Assembly (NCBI RefSeq): GCF_040802235.1
Contig: NC_133158.1
Span: forward strand, 164,397,401-164,461,400
DNA: 64,000 bases
Direction: 5' to 3'
From: Manis javanica
Taxonomy: Eukaryota; Chordata; Mammalia; Pholidota; Manidae
In this document: piece after piece, positions 12,187-22,328 of the stretch
How positions within the stretch are numbered: the first letter of the stretch is position 1
Layout: every line of letters starts with the position of its first letter
Notes under the pieces: generated by a model
What the model was told of the DNA's origin: nothing
Database searches by the model: none
Seen by the model: the letters and a program-made list of their open reading frames with translations, nothing else
Made by a program: the position numbers and the translations under genes

Positions 12187-12510
12187 TGTGGGATCAACAT
12201 ATAAATCAAGTACAAAAATCAAACGAATATTCATATTTGACCTGATTGTTTATAGTTCATAATTCGTGATCAAAACCAGAAGTTTCTGTGATGAATGCCC
12301 TTGTACTGTTCACCATGTAAGAATTTATTCACTATGTAAGAATTCGTTCACCATGTAAGAACTTGTTCGTTATGCTTCAGAAGATTGGAGACTGACGAGA
12401 ATTAGGCTTGAGATGGATTAATGATTGTACATTGAGCACTGACCCCCCTATACAGAATTTTATTGTTGTTAACAACCATTTGATCAATAAATATGAGAGA
12501 TGCCTTCTCA
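12187..12510 (+). mobile_element. Retroviral LTR remnant (U3-R) with polyadenylation signal
   Basis: A purine-rich tract (aaagggagaaatg) precedes tgtgggatc at 12187, the expected polypurine tract-U3 junction. The LTR contains three tandem copies of a short caccatgtaagaa-type motif (about 12310-12367) and an AATAAA at 12486-12491. It stops 19 bp later at the poly(A) tail, so U5 is absent, as expected if copied from a polyadenylated transcript. Confidence 0.8.
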
Positions 12511-12526
12511 AAAAAAAAGAAAAAAT

Positions 12527-12540
12527 AATGATAATCCTGG
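12527..12540. repeat. Target-site duplication, right copy
   Basis: aatgataatcctgg, identical to 4028-4041, directly follows the terminal A-rich tail of the composite element. Confidence 0.93.
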
Positions 12541-12589
12541 TTGAGTGAAGAACACAGTCACAGTCCACACTTCACTTCAGAGAGGGCAG

Positions 12590-12790
12590 AAAGAGTTAGG
12601 CACGTTATCCAGTCTCGCCATGCCTCAGTTTCTTCATCTTAACGTGAATAAAAATAACACATACATCATAGAGCTTTTGTGAAGATTTCTATGCATTCCC
12701 AAAGTGCATGGAAAAGTACCTGGAACATAGCAAGGGCTCAGAAAATACTGCAGCAGCTATTAGTACAACTACTGTAATTATAATTTGTTT
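12590..12790 (-). repeat. MIR SINE
   Basis: The string cctcagtttcttcatctt, followed by a region like 'catagagcttttgtgaagatt' and then 'acctggaacatagcaagggctca', is the reverse complement of the MIR core and its flanks. Confidence 0.85.
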
Positions 12791-12944
12791 CATTGAAGTG
12801 CCAATAAAGCTAAAGGTCTCTAAAAAGATGACACTTAAAAAACTGATAGCATTTACATTTTCTTTGTTTTTTAAAAATCCAAGCTATTATAGGATGTTAC
12901 AAGAATGAGAACTAGAAAGCACCAACCATTCCATGATTCTGAGT

Positions 12945-13075
12945 ATCTTATACACATATATAAATGTATATACATGTATAATGAATATATGTGTGTGTAT
13001 GTTTATATATATGTATACATACACATTATATAATATATATACTTGAATATATATGTGCATATAAATGTATGTACA
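12945..13075. repeat. Degenerate TA/TATACA-rich microsatellite
   Basis: Alternating tata, tgta and cata words without a strict period run from about 12950 to 13075. It has no coding potential. Confidence 0.8.
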
Positions 13076-13089
13076 TGAAGTTGATTTTT

Positions 13090-13340
13090 ACACAAATGAT
13101 AGCAAACCACACCCATAATTCAGTATCTTACACTTTAGATTAACAATATATTTTTCAAAATTGGTTTATATAATTTGCCTCATTCTTTGCAAAGGCTGAT
13201 AATTATTCCATTGTACAGATGAATCATCATTCAATTTCTCTCTTATTGATGGACATTTAGGTTGTTTTCAATATTTTGCTCTTACAAACAAGGCTGGAAC
13301 AAACATCTCTGCACACAGGGCATTTCAAAAAATGTCTAGG
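13090..13340 (-). mobile_element. Old LINE-1 ORF2 C-terminal fragment
   Basis: The reverse complement matches the conserved end of L1 ORF2; compare 34735-34860 ('attccattgt', 'gatggacatttaggttgttt'). It is heavily diverged. Confidence 0.7.
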
Positions 13341-13769
13341 AATATCTCTTGACTTAAAATTATTCAATTTGGTACAGTTCTTTCTCACTCTGTAAATTGT
13401 AGTCTTCCTCGTGGTTTAAAATATCGTATAGTTATTTTATTTTTGTAATATGTAAATTTAATTTTATAATATGTGATATGTAAATACAATAATACCAATG
13501 AGTAATATGTTATTCTATATTAAATATGTCAAGCATTTAGCAAAAATAAAGTATAGGAACACACGGATAATGTCTATTAAGATTTCCTGTTAACAACTCC
13601 CAATTTTGGTGTTGATTATTAAGTTTCAATCCTGTGATCTAAGTGTCCTCTTTTTAATGGCTGTAGTCTCTGGTCATGTTTTATCCTAGATCTTCCTGGA
13701 GTTGGAATTGTTTACTATATGACTTGATCATCTCTCATAACCTATTCTTTTTTTTCTTTACAGTGTTTG
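13341..13769. other. Unassigned AT-rich sequence
   Basis: No gene or named repeat was recognised between the old L1 fragment and the next L1 3' end. Confidence 0.5.
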
Positions 13770-14005
13770 TTTATCTATTTTATTTTATTTTTATTTTTTA
13801 TTTTGGTATCATTAATATACAGTCACATGAGCAACATTGTGGTTACTAGATTCCCCCCATTATCAAGTCCCCACCACAAACCCCATTACAATCACTGTCC
13901 ATCAGCGTAATAAGATGCTATAGAGTCACTACTTGTCTTCTCTGTGCTATACTGCGTTCCCCGTGCCCCCCACCACATTTTGTGTGTTAATCATCTCATA
14001 CCCTA
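13770..14005 (-). mobile_element. 5'-truncated LINE-1 3' end
   Basis: Begins with an AT-rich tail and 'ttttggtatcattaatatac', then the 3' UTR in reverse ('tagattccccccattatcaag', 'tagagtcactacttgtc'). It closely parallels 34250-34440 but is short, a typical truncated insertion. Confidence 0.88.
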
Positions 14006-14231
14006 TATTTTATTGTTTTTATTTCCAGAAATGAAGATGGTGGGGGGTTTTTTTCTTTTAACCTCCAAAAGCGAGTAAGTTCTAAATATTTTGAAGACAA
14101 GAATTTCCAAAAGCAGTAAAGCAATCCTGATGAATTAAATATAATCACTGTTGAAAACATAAATATAAACTCACATAGAAAAAAAGATATATTCAATTGC
14201 ATTGAAAAAGGACATGATATTGGTTGAGAAG

Positions 14232-14667
14232 TGTGGATAAAATGAGAGTTCCTGTGGCCAGGATTCTCACCTGGCCCTGGTTGACTAGCTCACTGTACAC
14301 CTGTGGGCAATACATGGCTGTTGACTCTATATAAAGAGCTCTGCCCAGTGCTCTAGGTGTAACATGGTGGCAGGGCTGCAAGGCTACAGGAGAGCAGAGC
14401 AGAGGCTAGAGTGGTGGCAGCACTGAGGACAGAGGCCCAGAGGATGGCTGTGCGGGACAACTGTGCAAACAGACGGGCTCAGAGGCAGAGACCAGCTTGC
14501 TGCATGCAGACTCGCTCTGAGTGAACGGGATTTTAGTGACTGACCTGCTATCTGGAAATAAAGTTAGGTATAACCCTTTCACCCCAAGAATGTTTTGCTG
14601 TCAATTTCTTTGGTCACATTGAATCCATAGCGAACTTGCCCCAGGGCTGAAACTCATTGGCAAGACA
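14232..14667 (+). mobile_element. Solo LTR (long subtype)
   Basis: Runs from tgtggataaaatg to ggcaagaca, 436 bp, in the same orientation as the provirus at 16391-22650. It contains a TATA-like tatataaagagctc and an aataaag. The 4-bp word gaag flanks both sides (14228-14231 and 14668-14671). It carries a central block absent from the proviral LTRs but present in the nested LTR at 603-1109. Confidence 0.85.
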
Positions 14668-14739
14668 GAAGTACCATTAAGTCCAATATGTCCGGGCTCA
14701 GTTTTATACCTAACCCATTGAACAATCTCAAATAACAGC

Positions 14740-14945
14740 AGCAGATGTTTATTAATACAGTACCTACTTTTTTTCAGGCACTATGCTAATAACACTATAT
14801 ATGCATTACCTTATTTAATCTTCACAATAACTTATGAGAGAAATGCATTATTCTTATTTTACAGATAAGAAAACTTGCTTTAAACCATACACGTATAGAG
14901 CTAGAAATTGAACTAGTATTTTGTTCCAACACTTTTAACCACTTC
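14740..14945 (+). repeat. MIR SINE
   Basis: Contains 'ttatttaatcttcacaataac', 'ttattttacagataagaaaact' and 'ggcactatgctaata', all in MIR consensus order on the plus strand. Confidence 0.88.
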
Positions 14946-15443
14946 ACTTTATAAAGAAAATATATTTTCTAAAGTTTCCATTTGTAACTTGAATCGACTA
15001 CTGGCGTTTTTCCTTGTTTCTTTCATTTGGATTGCAACTGTTTCTGAACTCAGCAATCAAGGTTGGTGAGAAACAATGAGATGTTGAAACACAGTGTTTA
15101 AGCTGATTTCTAACTCCTGAGATTCTACTTTTTAATAGAAACCCTATATTACTGAATAAAATCAGATTGTCATGCTTCCATTTTATATATATTTGAAGTG
15201 TTACCTATTCCGTTTCTTCCAGCATAGGTTTATATACTTAACTGACTTACCAAAAACAATTTGTCTGAACAAAATGTAATGTAATGCAGGAAATATCAAT
15301 AACTGGCATTAAATTTTGGCAGTAAACTATAAATGTCAGCTGACCTCTAGACAGCAATAGCCAAGTTCACTGAAGATATTAAGTGTAACTATCGTTTGCT
15401 TCTACATTTAGAATCACCCCTTTGGCTTTATTACTAAGCCCAC
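14946..15443. other. Unassigned sequence
   Basis: About 500 bp between a MIR and a solo LTR without a recognisable gene or repeat. Confidence 0.5.
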
Positions 15444-15771
15444 TGCCTTGCCAATGGGTTTCAGCCCCGGGCAAGTTCACTATGGATTTAGTGAGACAGA
15501 GGAATGACAATGAAACGTTCTTGCAGTGAAAGGGTTTATCACCCAGCTTGTTCTCCCAGCGATAGGTCGAGCACTGGAATTACAGTCTGCAGGTATGTAA
15601 TCCTCTTTCGTCCCTGCCTCCACCCAAAGCGCTGGGCAGAGCTCTGACGCAGTCAGTAATAACTGATTGCCTACAGGTGTGGAGGCAGTAGCCTAGCAGC
15701 AGGCCAGTTACATCATCAAGTAGTTTAGGTTCAGGTGGATTCTGGCCATAGGAACTTTCACTTTATCCACA
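15444..15771 (-). mobile_element. Solo LTR (short subtype)
   Basis: On the minus strand this 328-bp element matches the proviral LTR: it starts ccttgccaatgggtttcag on the plus strand and ends ctttatccaca. The gagctct and caataactgattgcc blocks are present. No internal sequence accompanies it. Confidence 0.85.
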
Positions 15772-15774
15772 GAG

Positions 15775-15955
15775 AGTTTTAATATCTTGCCTAAATTCAG
15801 CTTTCTTAAGGAGTTATAAATTATAGAAATGGGATTCACATCCATGTAATCTGGCTCCAAAATTCATGCTCTAATCTGCTACCATATCAAAAAAGAAAAA
15901 AACTAAATAAAAAAATAAAAATGAGAAAAAAAATCTGCTACTGGAGTCCAGTAGT
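15775..15955 (+). repeat. MIR 3' part, carrying a 49-bp A-rich insertion
   Basis: The words 'gggattcacatccatgtaatctggctcc' and 'atgctctaatctgctacc' fit the 3' end of MIR. It is interrupted at 15883-15931 by almost pure A with a short catatc start. aatctgctac is repeated on both sides (15873-15882 and 15932-15941), a classic target duplication. Confidence 0.7.
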
Positions 15956-16137
15956 TCTTAAAGTTGAGTGTACATCAGAATCACCTGGCAGGCTTATTAC
16001 AACAGATTGTTGGGCCCCACCAACAGAGACTCTAATTCAGTAGGTTTAGGGTGAGATCCTAGAATCTGCCTCTCTAAAGTTCCCAGGAGATACTGATTCT
16101 TTGGGTCTGAGGAGCATGCTTTGAAAAACATTGCTAA
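15955..16137 (-). repeat. MER5-type nonautonomous hAT DNA transposon
   Basis: 'agtagttcttaaagttgag', 'catcagaatcacctggcagg', 'ggccccacc', 'attcagtaggtt' and the closing 'gctttgaaaaacattgct' follow the MER5A consensus in reverse orientation over nearly its full length. Confidence 0.85.
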
Positions 16138-16390
16138 ATGCATTTGAGAAGGGAACAAACTGTACCTGTGGACATCTTCTCTCTCTAGTCCTCTGTCTAA
16201 TCAGGAAGAGATTATTGATTCTGAACAGATATTGCTCAATTTCTAATGCAAACTGTTAAGAGCCTAGTGGATTTGGGTAAACTAAAGTATTTTTAAGTAT
16301 TTTCTCTCCCTACTGTTTAATCCTACCAAGTATTTTTTTTCTTCTTTGTGGTGATAACAAGGTCAGTTCTAGATTATAGCACTTACCCAC

Positions 16391-16743
16391 TGTGGGGTAA
16401 ATGGAAGTTCCTATGGCTAGTATCCTCACCTGACTCTAAACTACTCGATGATGGAATTGGCCTACTGCTAGGTTACTGCTTCCACACCCATAGGCAATAA
16501 ACTATTATTGACTGAGTCACTATATAAAGAGCTCTCTGCCCAGTGCTCTGGGCGGAGGCAGAGATGAAGGAGAATTACAGACCTGCAGACTACTGGATGC
16601 AGATGTAATTCTAGTGCTCGACCTCTCGACGGGTGAACAGGCCAGGTAATAAACTCTTTCACCCCAAGAACGTTGCATTGTCATTCCTTGGCTCACTGAA
16701 TCCATGGAGAACTTGCATCGGGGTGAAACCCACTGGCAAGACA
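16391..16743 (+). repeat. 5' LTR of the provirus
   Basis: Starts tgtggggtaaatgg and ends ggcaagaca. It contains a TATA-like ctatataaagagctc (about 16522) and an aataaa (about 16648). It aligns with the 3' LTR along its length, with scattered substitutions and small gaps, indicating an old insertion. Confidence 0.88.
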
Positions 16744-16745
16744 AT

Positions 16746-16765
16746 TAGCGACACTGGCAGGATTC
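16746..16765 (+). promoter_or_regulatory. Putative primer-binding site (tRNA-Leu-like)
   Basis: Two bases after the 5' LTR, the 20-mer tagcgacactggcaggattc matches the complement of the tRNA-Leu 3' end at about 13 of 20 positions, with most mismatches being transitions. Leucine priming is typical of ERV-L. The match is weak and was made from memory of the tRNA. Confidence 0.45.
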
Positions 16766-16800
16766 ATTGTTGACCAAGGAAAAGAACAGGCTGCCCTTGT

Positions 16801-18590
16801 ATGGGAAGGGTGCTTCAGCAGGCTGCCGCTATGAATGGAGAGACAGTCGATTGTCTCCCAGTGGGTATGTGGTCTGAGGTGGTTTGCCTCCTAGAGGTCT
16901 GGGCCCCACCCCAGGACTGGAGGCAGGTGGAGGTGGTACCTGAGGTAGTAGGGGTGGCCCTTGGTATTGCAAGAAGGTCCTTTGAGAAACAGGGTGCCCA
17001 TGAGGCAGTGGGGACTGTGGGTTGGTTGCTTCTCACAGTATTAAAAAAGCCTACAGATGAGAAGAACATGCTCTGGAAAGAGATGCAAGAAATGGCAGCA
17101 GGAGAATGTGAGCTGCAAACTGTTGTGGATTCATTGAAGAATGAAATGGCATTGATACCAGAGGAGGCAGCACAAGAGTGCTGGCTGCAAGGTGCCATTG
17201 AAGAGGTAAAAAATTTGTTGGTGACTGAAATGGCATTACTATGAGATACTGTGGAAGAGGTAAAGGCCATGAAGGAAAAGGACGGAACCCTGCAAAAAGC
17301 ACAAGAAGAGGCAGTGTGAGAATGTGAGCTGTGAAGTCCAGTGAAGGAGGAAAAATATTTCTTACAGAATGAGACAGCAGTGCTGCTAGGTGCTCTGAAG
17401 GAGGCAGAGGTCATGGAAGAGAAGGACGTACTGCTGAAGGGAGCACAGGAAGAAGCGGCATGAGAACACCAGCTGTGAGGCATTGAGGTGAAAGTAAGAG
17501 AGCTGATGAAGACTGAGCTACTAGCATTGCTGCGAGGTGCTGTAGAAAAGGTAAAGGATGTAGCAGAGGAGGTACTCGAGGGAGGGGAGAGAAAGGTGCC
17601 ATCAGGCCCGGAAATGGAGGAGCTGGGGAAGGATGAAGGGGTGGGGCTGGGGGCACCAATCCTTCCTCTATTGAAAGTACACCCAGTGGTTGTAAAGAAA
17701 ATAAAGACACAGCAACCGAGGGGTCCTCCAGGAGAGAAGCAGCCCCCTCCCCAGGTCATGGAGCACTCTGTGCTCTGCCCCTATACTCAGGCTGAGCTGG
17801 TGGATTTGGGCTCCTCATTTCAACAGAAGCCCTCGGGGTCAATATCAGCTTAGCTCCTGTGTCTGTGGCATTTAGGGTGTATGGCATTATTCTGTCTGGA
17901 TCAGAGATGGGAAATCTGGCTTCCCTGACAGTTCATCCTGCCTTGAGGCAACAATTACAAAAAGTACATCAGACCCCAGGAAATCACTCCCTACTTTATT
18001 AGCTTATGACTGCACTTCGTGCTGTATGGCCCAGTCAGGGTAATCTTCCATCATCCACTGTGAGATGGCAGATGTATGCTGAGCTCCAACAGGTGTTACG
18101 GGAGCTAGGCAAAAAAATGCCATCTACAGTCCAGAGAATCATGGCCCAGATGAGGAGCCTTTTGCTGCAGGGATGAGAAATGTGCTTCAAACAGCTCCCA
18201 CATTCTTCTTTGGGCCTTTAGTGGCCATTCTTGCCCTTCACTTAGGGCAGCCCATAAGTGAGGTTACCTATACAGTAGCAGACTTAGGAGAGGCTGAAGC
18301 AATGAGAGTATGGAAAGAAATAAGGTCTCCTACTCAGAGGAAGAATTTAAAGGGCCCCATGAAGGTTACAAGGACTCAGATGTGGGTTGACTTAATACAG
18401 GCAGGAGCAGACAGAAGGAAATTAGATGGGAAGTCAAATAGAATCTTACTGAAGCTGTGGCAACAACTGAAACCAGAGCAGCAGTTCCAGCCACTGAGAA
18501 CAAAGAGGCAGAGGCCACAGACAGAGCCACAAGTATGGTCTGTGTGTTTGCAAGACTTCCTGCTGGAGAGTGAGTCAACCTCGCTTTAAC
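16801..18590 (+). pseudogene. Gag-like gene remnant with long coiled-coil repeats
   Basis: An ATG at 16801 opens a frame that stays recognisable to 17853 despite in-frame stops (first at 17242-17244). Its middle is a run of imperfect, charged, heptad-like repeats in which glutamate-rich units with AQEE and MEEKD-type words recur, predicting a coiled coil. After a frameshift, 18173-18589 holds a capsid/linker-like part. No CCHC zinc knuckle is evident. Gag would form the particle shell; this copy cannot. Confidence 0.7.
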
Positions 18591-18619
18591 CCACACAAGA
18601 AGATGATTGAGAACATGGT

Positions 18620-19048
18620 TTGATTGAAGGGAAGGTCAAGGTACCTGCCCTGAGGGATCGGAGGCCACATGTTGAAATAGCTATCCACTGGTCCCCAGTG
18701 AACATACAATGTGTCCTGGCTCTGGTGGACACAGGGGCTGAACTTCCACTGATGCATGACAACCCTGAGTGGTTTCCTGGGACCCCTGCTATTATAGATA
18801 GATATGGGGGTAGGGCTATTGAAGTGAAACAAGCCCAAATCCCTTTGGTAATAGGGCATCTACCCCCAAAGGAATATACTGTGTATACCTCTCCCATCCC
18901 CAAATATATTTTGGGGATAGATATCCTGCAGGGTCTATGGTTGCGGACCACTGCAGGTGAGTTCAGACTGAGAGCACGTGTAGTGAAGGCAGTTCTGAGG
19001 GGACATGCTAGGCACCCACCCATCCTTTGCCTGTGCCTTGGTGGGTGA
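18620..19048 (+). pseudogene. Retroviral aspartic protease remnant
   Basis: An open stretch of 142 codons carries the catalytic LVDTGAE motif (near residues 36-42) and the ILGIDIL segment that follows the flap in retroviral proteases. It sits between gag and reverse transcriptase as expected. The frame is cut off from gag and from pol by stops. Confidence 0.85.
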
Positions 19049-19069
19049 CTAATACCAAACAATACAAAT

Positions 19070-19590
19070 TGCCTGGAGGGCATAAAGAAATTGGAGAAAC
19101 CCTCCAGGAACTGGAAAAGGTGGGTATTATGAAGCCCACCAATAGTCCTTTCAGTTCCACAGTGTAGCCAATAAAAAAGCCGGATGGCTCCTGGCATATG
19201 CCTGGATTATGGAGAATTGAATAAAGTCATACCTACTATGCATGCTGCTGTCCCCTCTATTTCAGGCCTGATGGATACCCTCAGCCATGAACTAGGAACA
19301 TACCATTATGTTGTAGATCTTGCTAATGCCTTTTCTGTTGACACTGAGCAGGAAAGTCATGAACAGTTTGCCTTCACATGGGAGGGATGGCAATGGACTT
19401 TCACCATCCTCCCACCGGGATACCTCCACAGCCCCACCATCTGTCATGGACTTGTAGCCCAGGACTTGGCCACATGGGAGAAACTGCCAATGGTGCAGCT
19501 GTACTATTATATTGGTGATGTCATGCTCATGTCCGGTTCTCTTTCAGATCTAGAAGGTGCAGCACCTAGACTGCTGCAAAATGTATAGGA
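19070..19590 (+). pseudogene. Reverse transcriptase remnant
   Basis: The 134-codon open part from 19184 includes the LDYGELNKV motif, a VVDLANAF block (catalytic D), LPPGY, and YIGDVM at the active-site loop. The usual second-site motif is YxDD, so the first catalytic aspartate of that pair is Gly here, an inactivating change. An in-frame stop lies upstream at 19166-19168. Confidence 0.88.
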
Positions 19591-19599
19591 GAAAGGATG

Positions 19600-20880
19600 G
19601 GCTGTGAACAGTACCAAGGTTCAGGGACATGGTTTGTCTGTCAAATTCTTGGGGGTCGTCTGGTCAGGTTAGACTTAAGTTATACCAGAAGCAGTCACAG
19701 ATAAAGTCCAGGCTTTTCCTTCCCCTACAACTATGGCATTGTTACAGGAGTTTTGGGATCTTCTAGGCTACTGGAGAGTGTTTATCCCACACTTGGCACA
19801 AATTCTGAAGCCCTTATTCTGGTTGGGCATATATATGAAAGAGCATCAGGTGGGACTGGGATGAGACATGTGCATCTGCCTTTACTACAGCAAAATGGGC
19901 AGTCAAGGCTATGTGGGCCTTGAGTGTGATAGACCCATCAAGACCCTGTGAGCTGGATGTTCATGTGACTGAAGATGGTTATGGCTGGGGTCTCTGGCAG
20001 TGGCTTGAACAAACTCGCCAACCTACTGGATTCTGGTTACAATTCTGGAAAGGGGCAGAGGTATACAAATACACCTTGACAAAAAAACAACTGGCTGCTG
20101 TGTATCATGCCTTTTTGGCTTCAGAACCCATCACTGGAATGGCCCCAATAAAGTAATAACTACCTGTCCCATCGCGGGGTGGGTATGAGACTGGACCCAA
20201 AAGCCAAGGAGTGGTGTGGCATAAACGCCCACATTGGCCAAGTGGAATGTGTACCAGTAGCAGTGTAGCACCCTCTCTAGTAGCTCCTTGAGTGAAGAAC
20301 TCCAACGCTTGTTGAGGCCAGTGACATATACTAGCGAAAAGCAGGAAGAATTTACTTTAGAACCATTAGTAGCAGAGAGTCCGTATCGGGAGGGATGAGC
20401 CCCTATATCCAAAGATGCATGGTACACAAACAGCATCAGCTGTGGGGAACCCCCAAAATGGAAGGCCATACTTTCCATCCTAAGACTGAGACAATATGGA
20501 TGGAAGATGGTGAGGGGAAGAGCAGTCACTGGGCAGAGTTGCGGGCTGTGTGGCTTGTGATCAGCCAGGAGCCCTCTCCAATAGTTGTCTGCACTGACAG
20601 CTGGGCTGTCTATTGGGGCCTGACCCTGTGGTTACTGACATGGTACTATGCCAACTGGCTGGTTGGTCACCAACCCCTTTGGGAGCAAGAATTGTGGCAA
20701 GACATTGGATTATTATCAGACTAAAACAGTTACAGTATATCATGTGACAGGTCATTTGCCACTGGCATCCCCAGGAAATGATGAAGCAGATGAATTAGCC
20801 CAGGTACATTGGCTAGAAGGAAAGCCTGCCTCTGATGTGGCCAATGGTTACATCAGCATTTATTGCATGTGGGGCAAAAG
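19600..20880 (+). pseudogene. Pol connection and RNase H remnant
   Basis: 19911-20156 matches the RT connection region (DGYGWGLWQ, YTLTKKQLAAVYHA). 20395-20724 carries RNase H signatures, with a WAELRAVWLV glutamate and VVCTDSWAVYWG. 20710-20830 in another frame gives the YHVTGH and NDEADELA blocks. Frameshifts separate the pieces. Confidence 0.8.
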
Positions 20881-21600
20881 ACAATGTGGACTGTAGCCCA
20901 TCGTGGGGCTTGCTTTTGACCTTTGAGGAAGTCAGCAGAGCCCAGAAGGAGTGCATTGTATGCTCTAAAAGGGACTTAAACTAAGTCCCACAGCAACATG
21001 GGACAATAGTTAAGGGGCCGATACACCCTCACCATGTGGCAGATAGGCTGTAGTGGGCCTCTGCCCATGTCAGAAGGGTACCAATATGCCATGACTTGTG
21101 TGGACACAGAAACTGGCTTTTCCTACATGTTGTGCAGACCAGCAGATGGCCAAAAGAGGCCTGGAGTGTCTCTTTGCAGCCTATGGCCAACCACAGGTGA
21201 TTGAGAGGATCAAGGCACCCACTTTACTGGACCTGCACTACAAGAATGGGTACAGTGGTTGGGAATCAAATGGAAATTTCATGTACAATACAATCCTACT
21301 GTGGCAGGAATGATAGAGAGGTACACTGGTTTGTTAAAATCCGGACTAAAGTCAGACACCAATTGTCTGTGGGGATGGTCAGTCTGCTTATGGGCAGTGC
21401 TATGGCGTTTGAACAAGAAACCCTGAAAGGGAACCCTGAGCCCCATAGACATGTTAACACATATTCCTGCCTCCCCTATACAACTGCAAGTACAAACCAA
21501 AAAAGAATCTTTGAAGCCGAGGTTCAGCCACCAGAATAATATCTTGCAGCCAGCACCAACTACACTAAACCGTGGAGACTGCATTGAGTGGACGTGGCCT
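20881..21600 (+). pseudogene. Integrase remnant
   Basis: A CIVCSKR-type zinc-finger end (about 20950) is followed by a stretch around 21040-21120 reading SGPLPMSEGYQYAMTCVDT, which fits the first catalytic aspartate region of the integrase core. Frames change repeatedly and stops are frequent. Confidence 0.7.
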
Positions 21601-22328
21601 TGGACATTTTGACACATAGACCAAAGATGGCTGGCCCTCCTGGTACCTTGGGGGCAAGGCCTGGAAGCTGACCTCATGTGTATTCCTGGAGTAACAGAGT
21701 GGCCCCCAAAGATTGCAGTAGTATATTCTGAACAGCCTGAAGGTAGGAGCATCTAACCAGGGAGTTTTATCATTATGGTCAGTGCATGCACCTCCAGTAG
21801 CACTATATATAGACCCCTCAGTAACCCCCATAAGGAGAAGGGTAAAGGTATTGTATTAGACCTGGATGGGACCCCCTTCCTGCTACAGTCCTATCACAGG
21901 ACCACTCTCTTGCATGCATACTACCCGATGGACAAGATTTGCCTATGTTGGTGTCATTAAAACATGTGTCTTATCGCCCTTAAAGTCTTTGTGGATTGAG
22001 CACACACCCTAGCAAAAAAACTGCCACTCACTGGGGTGCATTGCAGCTCCCTATCCATACCACTACTAAATGTGAGTTAATGACTCACCTGAGTAGAACT
22101 GGTTTTGAATACAGCTGAAATGACCTTCTCAGGCTTGAGGATTATTATAATTTTTGTTACCTGTACCAAAATCTTGTTGTATCTTAACTTTTGTTATTAT
22201 CTCTATGTTGTTATCCTCTATTGCTGTTGTGGAATCGGGTTACAAATGCTACAGCTTTCTCACACTGGCACCATTGTGGGAGATTGAGAGCATTTAGATT
22301 CTGAGGCAAGAGTCATGGAGGGGTGAAC
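21601..22328 (+). other. Proviral 3' non-coding region, no env
   Basis: No envelope motif (SU/TM cleavage site, fusion peptide, CX6CC) was seen. A purine-rich stretch, gtcatggaggggtga near 22311-22325, precedes the 3' LTR and may be the polypurine tract. A hydrophobic short frame at 22105-22287 is probably chance. Confidence 0.5.

Larger units (their letters stand above)
10699..12510 (+). mobile_element. 3'-transduced segment: 143-bp piece plus retroviral env/LTR
   Basis: 10699-10841 is non-L1, non-coding sequence followed by an A-tract (10842-10854). 10855-12510 is retroviral, with an env remnant, 3' non-coding region and LTR. The same order, with the same A-tracts, is found in reverse at 47707-49503 behind the second L1. 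The segment ends 19 bp after an AATAAA within the LTR, where a read-through transcript would be polyadenylated. Confidence 0.85.
4042..12526 (+). mobile_element. Full-length L1 with 3'-transduced retroviral env/LTR segment (composite element, inactive copy)
   Basis: Order: 5' UTR (4042-5428), ORF1 (5429-6319), ORF2 (6515-10332), L1 3' UTR, A-rich tract (10664-10698), 143-bp segment, second A-tract (10842-10854), env and LTR remnant (to 12510), terminal A-tract. A 14-bp target duplication flanks the unit. An equivalent unit lies on the minus strand at 47673-56208 with unrelated flanks and its own duplication, so these are separate insertions of one lineage, not a local duplication. This copy is dead: ORF1 has a nonsense codon, and ORF2 has three frameshifts and at least one nonsense codon. 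Confidence 0.92.

Noticed and set aside
16815-17759. Minus-strand 314-codon Ser-rich open frame opposite the gag remnant
   Set aside because: It is the antisense reading of the repeated Glu-rich gag codons, which yields Ser/Phe/Pro-rich low-complexity sequence.
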